NCBI RefSeq assembly: GCF_002735905.1
Contig: NZ_PEBD01000010.1
Location: 1,426,001-1,490,000 of the forward strand
Reading direction: 5' to 3'
DNA length: 64,000 bases
Origin: Williamsia muralis
GTDB taxonomy: Bacteria > Actinomycetota > Actinomycetes > Mycobacteriales > Mycobacteriaceae
Made by a program: the position numbers and the translations under genes. Every line of letters begins with the position of its first letter. Within the stretch, counting starts at the first letter, position 1. Positions 29,923 through 40,740 of this stretch are shown here, one piece after another. The notes under the pieces are model-generated. The model was not told the DNA's origin. It worked only from the letters and a program-made list of their open reading frames with translations, and searched no databases.

Positions 29923-30390
29923 ATGGGACGAATCACCGGATCGTGGCTCTCGGGCCCTCAGTCGGCTCTGCACGATGGTGTGGACGACGGCACCTACCGC
30001 GGTGAACAGCTCGGACTGCCCGAATCGGGACCCGGGGCGCTGGCGTCGTCGTGGCACCGCTGCGTAGGTCTGCTCGTGGATTGGCTGATGTGCGGCGGTA
30101 TCTCGCTGTTGTTTGTCCAGGACCTGCAGTCGTCGTCGCTGTCGACGATCGTCCTGCTCGTCTGGTTTGTGGTCGGGGCCCTGACCTTGACCGCATTCGG
30201 TTTCACCCCGGGCCAGTTCATCACCGGCTTGCGGGTGGCCAGGGTGGACGGGGGCGAGCGGGTGGGACTTCTTCGGTCGCTGGGCCGGCAGATCCTCATC
30301 GTCTTCCTGGTCCCGCCCCTGATCAATGATGCCGATGGCCGGGGACTGCACGATCGGGCAACCGGTACCGCGTTGGTCCGTACGCGTTAG
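29923..30390 (+). CDS. RDD family membrane protein
   Basis: A 155-residue protein with an RDD domain: helices SWHRCVGLLVDWLMCGGISLLFV and IVLLVWFVVGALTLTAFGF, and the family motif TPGQFITGLRV. Function unknown; it is conserved next to glnA1 (Rv2219A in M. tuberculosis). The start is ATG 29923; TATGAT (29911-29916) lies exactly 6 nt upstream, so it is probably leaderless. Confidence 0.88.
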   Translation: MGRITGSWLSGPQSALHDGVDDGTYRGEQLGLPESGPGALASSWHRCVGLLVDWLMCGGISLLFVQDLQSSSLSTIVLLVWFVVGALTLTAFGFTPGQFITGLRVARVDGGERVGLLRSLGRQILIVFLVPPLINDADGRGLHDRATGTALVRTR

Positions 30391-30393
30391 TCT

Positions 30394-30450
30394 CCCGCCA
30401 CACACCGAAAACCCCGCCACACACCGAAAACCCCGCCACACACCGAAAAC
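30394..30450. repeat. three tandem 19-bp repeats between convergent genes
   Basis: CCCGCCACACACCGAAAAC occurs three times without gaps (30394, 30413, 30432), followed by a partial copy. It starts 3 nt after the RDD stop. Confidence 0.95.
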
Positions 30451-30454
30451 ACAC

Positions 30455-30512
30455 CGCCACCCGTCTCGGCCCATCCAACTTTGCGGGGTGGATGTGACCA
30501 GAACGGGTGGCG
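30455..30512. terminator. nested hairpin between RDD and DUF4191 genes
   Basis: An outer 10-bp stem (CGCCACCCGT with ACGGGTGGCG) encloses an inner 6-bp stem (CATCCA with TGGATG). The place, between two convergent stops, suggests a shared terminator, although no T run is present. Confidence 0.45.
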
Positions 30513-30564
30513 CTGTGCTGTGCGGAGAAATCCGATGTGGGGGAATTGCGGCGTTGCGAAGGAA

Positions 30565-31305
30565 CTATCGACGCCGGGCGGCGCGCTGGACGTTGCGCAT
30601 CTTCGCGCCCTGCGGCATCGGCCCCTTGGGCATTCCCGGTCCGGGCTGCTTCCCGCCCAACGCCGCGAGTCGTGATTCCAGGGCGTCGATCCGGGCCTTG
30701 TTGATGTTGTTCGGCAGTTTGTTCAGATGGCGTTCGAGGCTCTTCAGGGGTACCTGACCCTCGTCGTTGCCGACGGTCACGTCGTAGATCGGTGTATCGC
30801 CGACCAGTCGGGCGATCCGCTTCTTCTCCTGTGCCAGCAACGATTTGGTGCGATGGGGCGCGCCTTCGGCGACGAGGATGACCCCGGGCTTGCCGATGAC
30901 CCGATGGATCGCGTCGAGATGAGCGGTGCCCGTGACCGCCTGCTTGACCCGCCACTGCCCACGCATGTTGTCCAGCGCCCACGCTGCGGCGCCGGCCTGG
31001 CCCTCCGCTTTGGTGAACACCGTCTTCTGAACACGACGACCGAAGATGATGAAAGCGATCAGCACACCCAGAACGATGCCCAGCGGCAGAACGAACACCA
31101 GCGATCCGGTGAGCACACCGATGAGTACGGCCAGGCCGACCAGGAGGACAACCGCGCCGATCATGTAGGGCAGCAGCAGCTTGTCTTCCTTGCGCTGCAT
31201 CTGGAACGCCTGCCAGAGCTGCTTGCGGCGGGCCCGCGACGCTTCCTTACGGGCAGCCTTCGCTGCTGCCTTCGCCTCTTTTGTCGCTTTTGGTGCCTTA
31301 GCCAT
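30565..31305 (-). CDS. DUF4191 membrane protein (Rv2219 type)
   Basis: A 246-residue protein with a highly basic Ala/Lys/Arg N-terminus, two adjacent membrane helices (LLLPYMIGAVVLLVGLAVLI and LVFVLPLGIVLGVLIAFIIF, about residues 42-90), and a cytoplasmic domain containing RGQWRVKQAV and GVILVAEG, ending in a Gly/Pro/Lys-rich tail. It is conserved in mycolic-acid bacteria downstream of lipA, of unknown function. ATG 31305 has TATCCT 7 nt upstream. Confidence 0.87.
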   Translation of the reverse strand: MAKAPKATKEAKAAAKAARKEASRARRKQLWQAFQMQRKEDKLLLPYMIGAVVLLVGLAVLIGVLTGSLVFVLPLGIVLGVLIAFIIFGRRVQKTVFTKAEGQAGAAAWALDNMRGQWRVKQAVTGTAHLDAIHRVIGKPGVILVAEGAPHRTKSLLAQEKKRIARLVGDTPIYDVTVGNDEGQVPLKSLERHLNKLPNNINKARIDALESRLAALGGKQPGPGMPKGPMPQGAKMRNVQRAARRR

Positions 31306-31391
31306 GTGGTCCAGGATACTGAACCATCCAAATCAGTTGACCAGGCCGTCCCAACCCGACGGTCAACGCCCGGTGGCGGCGGAGTGACGGG

Positions 31392-32444
31392 TCAGCGGGC
31401 GAGGCGGGCCAGCAGCGACGTGGCTTCCTGGGTGGCGCTGCCACCGTCGGTCAGGTGGGCCATCTCGGCGGGCAACTCCCGGCCGTGGTGAGCCATCGCC
31501 TGGGCGTACAGACGGCCGGCCCGGTACGACGAACGCACCAGTGGCCCCGCCATCACGCCGGCGAACCCCAGGTTGTCGGCGAACGTCGAGTGCTCGACGA
31601 ACTCTTCGGGCTTGACCCACCGATCGACCGGATGATGCCGCGGTGACGGACGCAGGTACTGCGTGATTGTCAGGATGTGGCAGCCGGCATTGTGCAGATC
31701 GGCCATGGCCTCGCGGACCTCGTCTGGTGTCTCGCCCATCCCGAGGATGAGGTTGGACTTGGTGACCAGACCGGCGTCGCGCGCGGCGGTGATCACATCG
31801 AGGCTGCGCTGGTAGCGGAACGCGGGACGGATGCGCTTGAAGATGCGCGGCACCGTCTCGACATTGTGGGCCAGCACCTCGGGCCGTGAGGCGAACACCT
31901 CGGCGAGCTGGTCGGGGTCGGCGTTGAAGTCGGGGATTAACAACTCGACGCCGGTGTTCGGGTTGAGTTGCTTGATGTAACGCACGGTCTCGGCGTACAG
32001 CCAGGCACCGCCGTCAGGAAGGTCGTCGCGCGCCACACCGGTCACGGTGGAGTAGCGCAACCCCATCGTCGCAACCGACTCTGCCACCCGGCGGGGTTCG
32101 TCCCGGTCGAGGTCGCTCGGCTTACCGGTGTCGATCTGGCAGAAGTCGCACCGACGGGTGCACTGTTCGCCGCCGATCAGGAAGGTGGCCTCACGGTCTT
32201 CCCAGCATTCATAGATGTTGGGACATCCCGCTTCTTCACAGACCGTGTGCAGGCCCTCGCTCTTCACCAGGGCTTTGAGTTCGGTGAACTCCGGGCCCAT
32301 GGTGGCGCGGGTCTTGATCCACGACGGCTTGCGCTCGATCGGTGTCTCGGCGTTGCGCGCCTCGAGCCGGAGCAACTTGCGGCCATTGGGACCAACGGAC
32401 CCGGGGGCGCTGGATTGAGATGGTTTGTCCTGCGAAACGGTCAC
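31392..32444 (-). CDS. lipA: lipoyl synthase
   Basis: A 350-residue radical-SAM enzyme that inserts two sulfurs into protein-bound octanoyl groups. It has the auxiliary cluster motif [12 protein letters not shown] and the radical-SAM cluster motif CTRRCDFCQ, plus the family region [14 protein letters not shown] 32444 overlaps the lipB stop by 4 nt (GTGA), so the two are coupled. It acts on the E2 protein encoded at 34-36 kb and on the glycine cleavage H protein (not here). Confidence 0.97.
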   Translation of the reverse strand: MTVSQDKPSQSSAPGSVGPNGRKLLRLEARNAETPIERKPSWIKTRATMGPEFTELKALVKSEGLHTVCEEAGCPNIYECWEDREATFLIGGEQCTRRCDFCQIDTGKPSDLDRDEPRRVAESVATMGLRYSTVTGVARDDLPDGGAWLYAETVRYIKQLNPNTGVELLIPDFNADPDQLAEVFASRPEVLAHNVETVPRIFKRIRPAFRYQRSLDVITAARDAGLVTKSNLILGMGETPDEVREAMADLHNAGCHILTITQYLRPSPRHHPVDRWVKPEEFVEHSTFADNLGFAGVMAGPLVRSSYRAGRLYAQAMAHHGRELPAEMAHLTDGGSATQEATSLLARLAR

Positions 32445-33184
32445 TGGATCGATGCTACGCCGGTGCGGGCAGGTGCGAAGACCTGCGGGGAGGGCTCGGT
32501 CGGTGCCGGGTGGTCGCTCACCGGGAGGGTGCCGTCGAGCGCTTCTACCACGGACTTCTCCAGCAGGGGGAGTACCTCGTCGACTGTGACCGTGCGACCC
32601 AATTCGCCTGTCAGAGAACCTGCCCCGGCGTCGGGGATGCCGCACGGAATGATAGAACCGAACGCGTCGAGATCCGGATTGCAGTTGATGGCGATCCCGT
32701 GCAGGGCCACAGCGCGAGCGACCCTGATACCGATGGCACCAATCTTCCGATCCGCATTTCCGCTTTCGTCTCCGAGCACCCAGACGCCCGATCGACCCTC
32801 CACCCGGTACGTCGGCAGACCGAGATGGCCGCACACGGCGATCATCGCCTCTTCCAGTCGGCGCACGTAGTCCACGACATCAACCGGTTGGGCAAGCGCG
32901 ACGATCGGATAGGCGACGAGCTGGCCAGGGCCGTGCCAGGTGATCTTCCCGCCGCGGTCCACGTCGATGACGGGTGAACCGTCCGTCGGCCGGTCGGCGT
33001 CCTCGGTTCGCCTCCCGGCGGTGTAGACGGGCGGGTGTTCCAGCAACAGCAGTACGTCGTGGTCCAGCACACCGTCGGCACGGTCAGAAGCGAGCCGGTG
33101 CTGCAGGTCGAATGTCTCCTGGTAGTCCACCCGGCCCAGTCGGCGAACCTCGATCGGGTCTCGGGACAGTCGTGAACTGGTCAT
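32441..33184 (-). CDS. lipB: lipoyl(octanoyl) transferase
   Basis: A 247-residue enzyme that moves octanoate from acyl carrier protein to lipoyl domains. Signatures are [31 protein letters not shown], the lysine of [10 protein letters not shown], and the catalytic Cys in [10 protein letters not shown]. The start is ATG 33184, 8 nt below the preceding gene's stop. It is part of the run DUF-epimerase, lipB, lipA. Confidence 0.96.
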   Translation of the reverse strand: MTSSRLSRDPIEVRRLGRVDYQETFDLQHRLASDRADGVLDHDVLLLLEHPPVYTAGRRTEDADRPTDGSPVIDVDRGGKITWHGPGQLVAYPIVALAQPVDVVDYVRRLEEAMIAVCGHLGLPTYRVEGRSGVWVLGDESGNADRKIGAIGIRVARAVALHGIAINCNPDLDAFGSIIPCGIPDAGAGSLTGELGRTVTVDEVLPLLEKSVVEALDGTLPVSDHPAPTEPSPQVFAPARTGVASIQ

Positions 33185-33191
33185 CGCTTCT

Positions 33192-34103
33192 TCATCCTGC
33201 CGCTCCTCGGCCGTCGCGGCCGGTGGCATACGCCAACGCCGCGGCGATGGTCGGATGCCGATACTCGAAATCGTTGCCGGTCAGCACAGCGGGTACAACG
33301 TTCTGGCCCCCCAACAACATTTCCTCGGCCATCTCACCGGCACCCCGCTTGAGTGCAAAACCCGGGACCGTCCACGGAGCCGGGCGCCCCAGAGCGCGAC
33401 CGAAAGTCTTGGTGAACTCGTTGTTGGTCACCGACGCCGGGCCACAGACGTTGACCGGCCCGGCAAGCGACCGGTCCAGCACGAACTCGATCGCGCGGAC
33501 AGCGTCCACGAGGCTGATCCAGGGGAGATACTGACGGCCGTCACCGAGTTTCGCGCCGAGCCCCAACCGGAACAGAGGTCGGAGCCTGCCGAGGATTCCG
33601 CCCGTCGGCGACATCACGGGCGAGATCCTGAGAAGCGTGACCTGGTGCTCACCGGGCACCGATGCGGACATCGCGGCGGCTTCCCAGTCGGTGGTGAGGT
33701 CGGCAAGAAACCCCGTCCCGGACGGGCTCTCCTCGGTGACCGCGGTCGACCCGGTGTCGCCGTAGTAGCCGGTGGCGCTGGCATTCAACAGAACCGGAAT
33801 CCCTGCGGCCCGTACCGCGTCGGCGAGCACCTGAGTCGGAATGATCCGGCTGTCTCGCAGTTGCTGCTTCACATGGCCCGACCAGCGCCGGTCACCGATA
33901 CCCTGGCCACACAGATTGACCACGGCATCGGCGCCGCGCAGCGAGCTCGAATCGATACCGAAAGACTCAGGCTGCCAATGGATCTCGTCCTGTGCCGTCG
34001 TCGGTCTGCGAACGAGCCGGACCACCTGGTGGCCGGCCCCGGTGAGACTGTCCACCAGGGCCGTGCCGATCAATCCAGATGATCCCGCAACGGCGATGCG
34101 CAT
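33192..34103 (-). CDS. TIGR01777 family NAD-dependent epimerase-like oxidoreductase (Rv2216 type)
   Basis: A 303-residue extended short-chain dehydrogenase: N-terminal Rossmann loop [19 protein letters not shown], then [12 protein letters not shown], an active-site-like [21 protein letters not shown], and a C-terminal DUF1731-type end ([16 protein letters not shown]). The substrate is unknown. ATG 34103 lies 3 nt after the E2 stop, so it is in the same operon. Confidence 0.9.
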   Translation of the reverse strand: MRIAVAGSSGLIGTALVDSLTGAGHQVVRLVRRPTTAQDEIHWQPESFGIDSSSLRGADAVVNLCGQGIGDRRWSGHVKQQLRDSRIIPTQVLADAVRAAGIPVLLNASATGYYGDTGSTAVTEESPSGTGFLADLTTDWEAAAMSASVPGEHQVTLLRISPVMSPTGGILGRLRPLFRLGLGAKLGDGRQYLPWISLVDAVRAIEFVLDRSLAGPVNVCGPASVTNNEFTKTFGRALGRPAPWTVPGFALKRGAGEMAEEMLLGGQNVVPAVLTGNDFEYRHPTIAAALAYATGRDGRGAAG

Positions 34104-34106
34104 CGG

Positions 34107-35909
34107 CTAGAGGCCGAGATCTGCCTCAAACGCCGCTTCTTCCAGACGATGCTTGACCGTGGTGAGGAAGCGTCCGGCGTCGGCACCGTCGATCAACCGG
34201 TGGTCATAGGTCAGCGGCAGGTAGGACATCGACCGCACCGCGATCGATTCGGAACCGTCAGCTCCGGTGAGCACCACCGGGCGTTTGACGATCGCGCCGG
34301 TGCCCAGCATCGCGGCCTGTGGCGGAACCAGGATCGGGGTGTCGAACAAAGCGCCCTGGCTACCGATGTTCGTGATGGTGAACGTGCCACCGGTCAGGTC
34401 GTCGAGCTTGAGCTTGTTGCTCCGCGCCCTGCTCGCGATGTCGGCGATCGCCCGCGCCAGTCCGGCGATCGAGAGGTCGTCGGCGTTGTGGATCACCGGC
34501 GAGAGCAGACCCTGCTCGGTGTCCACAGCGATACCGAGATGCACCTTCGAGTAGTAGGTGATCTCCTTGGCGTCCTCATCGATCGAGGCGTTGACGTTGG
34601 GATGGGCCTTGAGGGCCTCGACCACAGCCTTCGCGATGAACGGCAGGAACGTGAGGTTCACGCCCTCGCTCGACTTGAAGCCTTCCTTCGCAGCCTTGCG
34701 TAGCGTCACGATCTTGGTCATGTCGACCTCGAAGACCTGCGTGAGCTGAGCGCTCTCCTGCAGGGACTCGCGAGTCTTCTTGGCCGTGATCTGGCGAATC
34801 CTGTTGATCTTCTGCGTGGTGCCGACCAGCTGGGCCAGCTCTGGCCTCGGCGCGACCGCAGACGAAGACGTTTGCGCCGCAGGCGCGGGCTCGGCGGACT
34901 TCTCGGCTGTCGGCGGGGTCTTTGCGGCCTCGGCGGCGGCGAGCACATCCTGCTTGCGGATGCGGCCACCGACACCGGTGCCCTTGATCGAGTCCAGGTC
35001 GACGTTGTTCTCGCCCGCGAGTTTGCGGACCAGCGGCGTCACGTATGGACTCGAGCCGCTGTCGCCACCGCTGGACGCGGGGGCCGACTTCTCGGCGGGC
35101 TCGGACTTCTCGGCGGGCTCGGACTTCTCGGCGGGCTCGGACTTCGGGGCCGGAGCGGGCTCGGGTTTCTTCGCCTCGGCTTCTGGCTCGGGCTCAGGTT
35201 CCGGTTCGGGCTCGGGTTCTGGTTCCGGCTCGGCCTTCGCCTCGGGTTCCGGCTCAGGCTCAGGCGCGGACGGTTTGGCGTCGGCCGAACCGATGACCGC
35301 CAGACGCCCGCCGACCTCGACCACGTCGTCTTCCTGGGCGACGATCTCGAGCAGGGTGCCGGCCGCCGGCGATGGGATCTCCGTGTCGACCTTGTCGGTG
35401 GACACCTCGACGAGGGCCTCGTCGGCCTCGACCGAGTCGCCGACCTCTTTCAGCCAGCGCGTCACGGTGCCCTCTGTCACCGACTCACCCAGTTCGGGCA
35501 TGGTGACGTCGGTGCCTTCACTCGACCCCGACCCGGATGCGGCGGGCTTGGCCGGCTCGGGTTCGGATTCAGGCTCGGGTTCGGGTTCGGGTTCCGCCTC
35601 TTGCTCGGCTGGCGCCTCGTCGGAACCGGCATCGCCGGAGTCGGCGTCGTCAGAGCTTCCGTCCGACTCGCCTTCTTCGCCGATCTGGGCCAGCTCGCCG
35701 CCGACCTCGACCACGTCGTCCTCTTGGGCGACGATCTTTGTCAGGACACCTGAGGCAGGGGCCGGGATCTCGGTGTCGACCTTGTCGGTCGACACCTCGA
35801 GCAACGGTTCATCGGCCTCGACCGTGTCACCCTCCTGCTTGAGCCACCTGGTGACTGTGCCCTCGGTGACGCTTTCACCCAGGGCGGGCATTTGGACGGA
35901 GAAGGCCAT
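34107..35909 (-). CDS. dlaT: 2-oxoacid dehydrogenase E2 (dihydrolipoamide acyltransferase) with two lipoyl domains
   Basis: A 600-residue E2. There are two N-terminal lipoyl domains, each with the lipoylated lysine in STDKVDTEI (about residues 43 and 160), then a very long acidic Glu-Pro/Ala linker with PAEKSE repeats, a peripheral-subunit binding domain ([17 protein letters not shown]), and the catalytic domain with the [12 protein letters not shown] active site. In M. tuberculosis the same locus (DlaT, Rv2215) serves pyruvate dehydrogenase and the peroxide reductase system; annotation as SucB is common. The start is ATG 35909 with GAGGAG upstream. Confidence 0.94.
   Translation of the reverse strand: MAFSVQMPALGESVTEGTVTRWLKQEGDTVEADEPLLEVSTDKVDTEIPAPASGVLTKIVAQEDDVVEVGGELAQIGEEGESDGSSDDADSGDAGSDEAPAEQEAEPEPEPEPESEPEPAKPAASGSGSSEGTDVTMPELGESVTEGTVTRWLKEVGDSVEADEALVEVSTDKVDTEIPSPAAGTLLEIVAQEDDVVEVGGRLAVIGSADAKPSAPEPEPEPEAKAEPEPEPEPEPEPEPEPEAEAKKPEPAPAPKSEPAEKSEPAEKSEPAEKSAPASSGGDSGSSPYVTPLVRKLAGENNVDLDSIKGTGVGGRIRKQDVLAAAEAAKTPPTAEKSAEPAPAAQTSSSAVAPRPELAQLVGTTQKINRIRQITAKKTRESLQESAQLTQVFEVDMTKIVTLRKAAKEGFKSSEGVNLTFLPFIAKAVVEALKAHPNVNASIDEDAKEITYYSKVHLGIAVDTEQGLLSPVIHNADDLSIAGLARAIADIASRARSNKLKLDDLTGGTFTITNIGSQGALFDTPILVPPQAAMLGTGAIVKRPVVLTGADGSESIAVRSMSYLPLTYDHRLIDGADAGRFLTTVKHRLEEAAFEADLGL
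35086..35139. repeat. three 18-bp in-frame repeats in the E2 linker
   Basis: GACTTCTCGGCGGGCTCG occurs three times in tandem and partly a fourth time, encoding successive SEPAEK units of the flexible linker. In-frame length change would be tolerated. Confidence 0.9.
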
Positions 35910-36043
35910 CGTTGTCGACTCCTCGATTTCGAGATCCGGTGTACGGTCTGCGGTCTGAGTCCGGGCCACCGGTGTTGGTGACGCGGCGTTGTGGCGGTAC
36001 TTCCTAGTGGGCCGAACCGCCGGTCTAAACCCTACCTTTTGCT

Positions 36044-37555
36044 CTACCCTTCGGCAGCGATCTCCTCGAGCACGGCGAAGATGGTGCGTACGGGGACACC
36101 TGTACCGCCCTTACCGGTATAGCCCCACGGGCCTCCGGTGTTGAACGCAGGTCCGGCGATGTCGATGTGGGCCCACTCGACCCCGTCGGCGACGAACTCG
36201 CGCAGGAACACGCCGGCCGAGAGCATTCCGCCCCAACGGTGATTGGTGATGTTGGCCAGGTCGGCGACCCTGGAGTCGAGATCTGATCGCAATTCCTCGG
36301 GAAACGGCATCGCCCAACCTGATTCGCCCACCGAGCGGGAGATCGTCGCGACACGGTCACGGAACTCCTCGGTGCCCATCACACCGGGTGTGCGTGTCCC
36401 CAGGGCCACCATCTGCGCGCCGGTGAGTGTTGCGGTGTCGATGAGGTAGTCGGGGTTGTCCTCGCACGCGCGCACGATCGCGTCGGCGAGGATGAGCCGG
36501 CCCTCGGCATCGGTGTTGAGCACCTCGACGGTCTTGCCGCCGTACTGGGTGAGGACGTCGCCGGGACGCTGGGCGGTGCCGGACGGCATGTTCTCGGCCA
36601 TCGGGACGGTGGCGATGACGTTGACACCGACGTCGAGTTTGGCCGCGAGGATGGTGGTGGCCACGATCGCCGCAGCTCCGCCCATGTCCGAGGTCATGTG
36701 GTCCATGCCGGCTGCCGGCTTGATCGAGATGCCACCGGTGTCGAAGGTGATGCCCTTACCCACGAGCGCAACGGTTTTCGCCTTGCGGCCCGCGGTGTGG
36801 GTGAGTCGTACCAGGCGCGGTGGCCGGGAACTGCCCTGGCCGACCCCGACGATGCCGCCGTAGCCGTCCTTGGCCAGGGCTGCCTCGTCGAGGATCTCCA
36901 CCTTGAGGCCGGCGGCAGAGCCGAGGGCCTTGGCGCGTTGCGCGAACTCCTCGGGGTACAGATGGCTCGGCGGGGTGTTGACGAAGTCGCGGGCGGTCGC
37001 GACGGCGATGGCGATGGCCTCGGCGCGCTCGAGATCTTTCTTGGTCTGCTTGTCGGTGCCGGGCACCAGGAGCTTGACCGCGGTGACCCCGGACTTCTCC
37101 GGCTCCTTCGAACGAAACTCGTCGAAGCGGTAGGAGCCGAGGAAGAAGCCCTGGGCGGCGGCGGTCAGATCGATCGTGGACAGCGTGGTGACAGCACTGG
37201 CCACCCCGTCGAGGCTGCGGGCGGCAACACCTGCCTGCCGTCGAACGTGTTCGCTGTCATCGAGTTTGGCCGGGGCACCCAGGCCCACCGCGAGGACAGA
37301 GGAGACGCCGAGCCCGGGGGGTGCCGGGATCCGGTTGAGCTGGCCGGCCGCGCCGGTGGCCCCGACCGCAGACAGCGCGGCGTCCACTGCGCCTGCTTGC
37401 GCATCGTCGAGCAGTCCATCGCCGATCACCAATGTGGGAGTGCCGTCGTCCTCAGTGGTCGTCAATCCGATGACCAGAACGTCGTCGCCCTTGCCGATCT
37501 GGGTCACCAGAGACAGTTCCGGACCCAGCCGACGGTTCGCGCTTGACTTGCTCAC
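36044..37555 (-). CDS. pepA: leucyl aminopeptidase (family M17)
   Basis: A 503-residue cytoplasmic di-metal aminopeptidase. The C-terminal catalytic domain has [14 protein letters not shown], the metal-binding strand DMGGAAAIV, and the family signature NTDAEGRL. The start is GTG 37555 with GGGAG 7 nt upstream. It is divergent from gcvT and belongs to the same conserved block as Rv2213. Confidence 0.96.
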   Translation of the reverse strand: MSKSSANRRLGPELSLVTQIGKGDDVLVIGLTTTEDDGTPTLVIGDGLLDDAQAGAVDAALSAVGATGAAGQLNRIPAPPGLGVSSVLAVGLGAPAKLDDSEHVRRQAGVAARSLDGVASAVTTLSTIDLTAAAQGFFLGSYRFDEFRSKEPEKSGVTAVKLLVPGTDKQTKKDLERAEAIAIAVATARDFVNTPPSHLYPEEFAQRAKALGSAAGLKVEILDEAALAKDGYGGIVGVGQGSSRPPRLVRLTHTAGRKAKTVALVGKGITFDTGGISIKPAAGMDHMTSDMGGAAAIVATTILAAKLDVGVNVIATVPMAENMPSGTAQRPGDVLTQYGGKTVEVLNTDAEGRLILADAIVRACEDNPDYLIDTATLTGAQMVALGTRTPGVMGTEEFRDRVATISRSVGESGWAMPFPEELRSDLDSRVADLANITNHRWGGMLSAGVFLREFVADGVEWAHIDIAGPAFNTGGPWGYTGKGGTGVPVRTIFAVLEEIAAEG

Positions 37556-37648
37556 GTTTCACTCCCACTCGTAGCCGACATGCTTCCCGATTGTCGATCC
37601 TAGTTCGCCTCGCTCCCGGGCCCGCCGTGGGCGCGATAGCGTAACGCC

Positions 37649-38767
37649 ATGAGCGAAGGTGAATTGCTGGCCGGACCGATCGAGGAATCGCACCGCACAC
37701 TGGGTGCGAGTTTCGCGGCATTCGGCGGATGGAACATGCCGGTGTCCTATGCGGGCACTGTCGCCGAGCACACCGCCGTGCGTGAGGCGGTCGGGATATT
37801 CGATGTCAGTCACCTCGGCAAGGCGTCCGTCACCGGACCGGGAGCTGCGGACTTCGTCAACCGCACCCTCACCAACGATCTGAACAAGATCGCGCCGGGC
37901 AAGGCCCAATACACGTTGTGCACCAACGAAACCGGCGGGGTCATCGACGATCTGATCGTCTACTGGGTGTCCGACGACGAGGTGTTCATGGTTCCGAACG
38001 CCGCGAACACGGCTGCAGTGGTCGCGGCGCTCGCGGCCGTTGCCCCTGACGGGATCGAGGTCCGGAACCGGCATCGCGACTTCGGTGTCATCGCGGTTCA
38101 GGGTCCCCGCTCGGCGCAGGTGCTCGCGGATCTGGGCGTGCCGACGGAGATGGACTACATGTCGTTCGCCGATGCCGAGTTGGCGGTGGGTGACACGAGG
38201 TACCCGGTGCGGGTGTGCCGGACCGGATACACCGGTGAACGAGGCTACGAGTTGCTGCCGTCGTGGGACGACAGCGCACCGGTCTTCGATGCGCTCCTGT
38301 CCGCTGTTGTCGCGGCCGGCGGACAGCCGGCCGGATTGGGAGCTCGCGACACCCTCCGCACCGAGATGGGTTACCCCCTGCACGGACACGAACTGTCGGT
38401 CGACATCAGTCCACTGCAGGCCCGTTGCAGTTGGGCTGTCGGATGGAAAAAACCGGAGTTCTTCGGTCGCGACGCCCTGCTGGCCGAGAAGGAGGCGGGC
38501 CCGGTGCGGCGGCTGTGGGGTCTGCGGGCGACCGGGCGCGGCGTGCCGCGTGCCGATCTGCCCGTGTTGTCGGTCGCAGGCGGTGACCGGATCGGCGTGT
38601 GCACATCGGGCACCTTCTCTCCGACGCTCAAGACCGGAATTGCCTTGGCGCTCATCGACAGTGCCGCCGGTGTCGCCAAAGGCGACACCGTGGTGATCGA
38701 TGTCCGGGGACGGGCTCTCGAGTGCGAGGTGGTGCTGCCGCCGTTCGTGACCGCGAACGCCGGCTGA
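37649..38767 (+). CDS. gcvT: aminomethyltransferase (glycine cleavage T protein)
   Basis: A 372-residue tetrahydrofolate-dependent enzyme that releases ammonia from the aminomethyl-lipoyl H protein in glycine breakdown. Family signatures are [10 protein letters not shown]-like [43 protein letters not shown] and [14 protein letters not shown]. The start is ATG 37649 with TAGCGT (37637-37642) exactly 6 nt upstream and no Shine-Dalgarno. Other glycine cleavage genes are outside the window. Confidence 0.96.
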   Translation: MSEGELLAGPIEESHRTLGASFAAFGGWNMPVSYAGTVAEHTAVREAVGIFDVSHLGKASVTGPGAADFVNRTLTNDLNKIAPGKAQYTLCTNETGGVIDDLIVYWVSDDEVFMVPNAANTAAVVAALAAVAPDGIEVRNRHRDFGVIAVQGPRSAQVLADLGVPTEMDYMSFADAELAVGDTRYPVRVCRTGYTGERGYELLPSWDDSAPVFDALLSAVVAAGGQPAGLGARDTLRTEMGYPLHGHELSVDISPLQARCSWAVGWKKPEFFGRDALLAEKEAGPVRRLWGLRATGRGVPRADLPVLSVAGGDRIGVCTSGTFSPTLKTGIALALIDSAAGVAKGDTVVIDVRGRALECEVVLPPFVTANAG

Positions 38768-38857
38768 CCCCACCCGTTTCGCCGGCGGACCGGGGGTGTC
38801 GCGCCACGCGGAATCGGTGGTCGGAATCGGCTCACGGGTGAGCGTTACCATTGCCTG

Positions 38858-39958
38858 ATGACCTTGGAGTTCGTCCGGACCGAGCATCCCCAGCCGGTGT
38901 CCCAGTCGCGCCGCGCCGACATCCTGGAAGCCCCGGGATTCGGCAGGCATTTCACCGACCACATGGTGATCATCGATTACAGCGCGGACAAGGGCTGGCA
39001 CGACGCGAGCATCGTCCCGTACGGCCCGATCGCCCTGGATCCTTCGGCGATGGTGCTGCACTACGCCCAGGAGATCTTCGAAGGTCTCAAGGCCTACCGG
39101 CAGTCCGACGGGACGATCGCATCGTTCCGGCCCGACGCCAACGCAGCGCGGATGCAGCGTTCGGCGCGTCGGCTGGCCATGCCCGAACTGAGCACCGAGG
39201 ACTTCATGGCCTCGCTTCAAGCCCTGCTGGCCGCGGATCACGAGTGGGTGCCCGCAGCCGGCGGCGAGTCGTCGCTCTATCTGCGCCCGTTCATGATCGC
39301 CACCGAGCCCGGCCTCGGGGTGCGGCCCGCAACCGAGTACCGGTACATGCTGATCGCGTCGCCTGCCGGTGCGTACTTCCCCCGCGGCGTTCATCCGGTG
39401 AGTGTCTGGCTGTCCACCGAGTACGTGCGGGCGGCGCCCGGTGGTACCGGCGCGGCCAAGTTCGGTGGCAACTACGCCGCGTCACTGCTCGCCCAGGCCC
39501 AGGCCGCCGAGCACGGATGCGATCAGGTGGTCTGGCTCGACGCCATCGAGCGTCGCCACATCGAAGAGATGGGTGGGATGAACCTGTTCTTCGTGTTCGG
39601 ATCCGGTGCCGACGCCAAACTCGTGACCCCGGAGCTGTCGGGATCTCTGTTGCCTGGGATCACCCGGGAATCGTTGCTGCAGTTGGCGACCGACGCCGGT
39701 TTCGACGTCAGTGAACGCAAGATCAGCGTCGAGGAGCTACGCAAAGGCGTGGCATCGGGCGAGATCACGGAGGTCTTCGCCTGTGGCACCGCCGCGGTGA
39801 TCACCCCGGTCGGGCACGTCAAGGGCGACGTCGATGACTACACGATCGCCGACGGCCAGCCGGGCAAGGTGACGATGGCCCTGCGCGACACCCTCACCGG
39901 CATACAGCGCGGGACGTTCGCCGACACGCACGGCTGGATGACCAAGCTCTACGGCTGA
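38858..39958 (+). CDS. ilvE: branched-chain amino acid aminotransferase
   Basis: A 366-residue fold-type IV PLP transaminase that performs the last step of leucine, isoleucine and valine synthesis and can also act on methionine precursors. It has [15 protein letters not shown], the PLP lysine in [11 protein letters not shown], and [14 protein letters not shown]. The start is ATG 38858; TACCAT lies exactly 6 nt upstream, so it is probably leaderless. It is convergent with cobS. Confidence 0.96.
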   Translation: MTLEFVRTEHPQPVSQSRRADILEAPGFGRHFTDHMVIIDYSADKGWHDASIVPYGPIALDPSAMVLHYAQEIFEGLKAYRQSDGTIASFRPDANAARMQRSARRLAMPELSTEDFMASLQALLAADHEWVPAAGGESSLYLRPFMIATEPGLGVRPATEYRYMLIASPAGAYFPRGVHPVSVWLSTEYVRAAPGGTGAAKFGGNYAASLLAQAQAAEHGCDQVVWLDAIERRHIEEMGGMNLFFVFGSGADAKLVTPELSGSLLPGITRESLLQLATDAGFDVSERKISVEELRKGVASGEITEVFACGTAAVITPVGHVKGDVDDYTIADGQPGKVTMALRDTLTGIQRGTFADTHGWMTKLYG

Positions 39959-39975
39959 GGTCGGCGCCCGGCCTG

Positions 39976-40740
39976 TCAGCCGATCAACATCCCGCACAAG
40001 GCGATCAGCGCGCTCAGTTCGACGAGAGCGCCTAAAACGTCGCCGTTCACACCGTCGAACCGTCGGGAACAGTGTGCGGTGAATGCCCAGGCGAAGGCTG
40101 CGACCACCACAGCGGTGAACGCACCGGGAATCGGCGGTACCGGCTCGATCGCGAACCCGGCGACCACAGCCCCCATCACCCAGAACGGGATGGTCAGCCG
40201 CTGCGTGCCCGCGGTCAATGCACCGAACTTGGATTTCTCGGTGGCGTGCAACGTGATCCGGCATCCGATCACAGGGGCCACGCGACTGAGGAAGACCACG
40301 AAGACGATGGCGGCCCAGTTTCCCTGTTCGATGAGGGCGCCGTATCCGGTTGCCTGCGCACCCATCACCAGCACCAGCGTCGCCGCGCCGAACGGACCGG
40401 TGCTGCCACTGTGCATCACCTCGTGAACCCGCTCGGGCGGACCGAAACAGCCGAGTCCGTCGGCGGTGTCGGCGAGCCCATCGAGGTGCATGCCCCGGGT
40501 CAGGACCGCCAACAATCCGACGATCAACAGGCCGAGCATCAACACCGGTAAGTCGGTGAACGACAGCCCGAAAGCGGCTGTGGCGGCGATGCCGCCGAGG
40601 ACCGCACCGACCAGGGGAGTGGACCCGATCACCGCGCCGCCCAAGGCGCGGTCGAATGGGCCCGGTGGTTCCGCCACAGGCAGGATGGTCAACCAGGACA
40701 GCGCGGTCTGGGGACCGCGCAGCGCGCGGCGAAGGCTCAT
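39976..40740 (-). CDS. cobS: adenosylcobinamide-GDP ribazoletransferase (cobalamin synthase)
   Basis: A 254-residue integral membrane enzyme that joins alpha-ribazole (phosphate) to GDP-cobinamide, the last joining step of cobalamin synthesis. It has about six helices and the CobS acidic motif [19 protein letters not shown] 40740 overlaps the cobU-cobT stop by 4 nt (ATGA), so the two are coupled. Upstream in-frame sequence is not family-like. Confidence 0.95.
   Translation of the reverse strand: MSLRRALRGPQTALSWLTILPVAEPPGPFDRALGGAVIGSTPLVGAVLGGIAATAAFGLSFTDLPVLMLGLLIVGLLAVLTRGMHLDGLADTADGLGCFGPPERVHEVMHSGSTGPFGAATLVLVMGAQATGYGALIEQGNWAAIVFVVFLSRVAPVIGCRITLHATEKSKFGALTAGTQRLTIPFWVMGAVVAGFAIEPVPPIPGAFTAVVVAAFAWAFTAHCSRRFDGVNGDVLGALVELSALIALCGMLIG

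Noticed and set aside
30394-30450. CRISPR or iteron origin
   Set aside because: Only three 19-bp copies without spacers, no cas, parA or repA-type gene nearby.
34780-35958. A long Ser/Gly/Ala-rich frame opposite the E2 gene
   Set aside because: Low-complexity mirror of the Glu-Pro linker, with no family signal.
37556-37648. Glycine riboswitch before gcvT
   Set aside because: The gap is too short, no aptamer blocks are seen, and the -10 box implies no leader.
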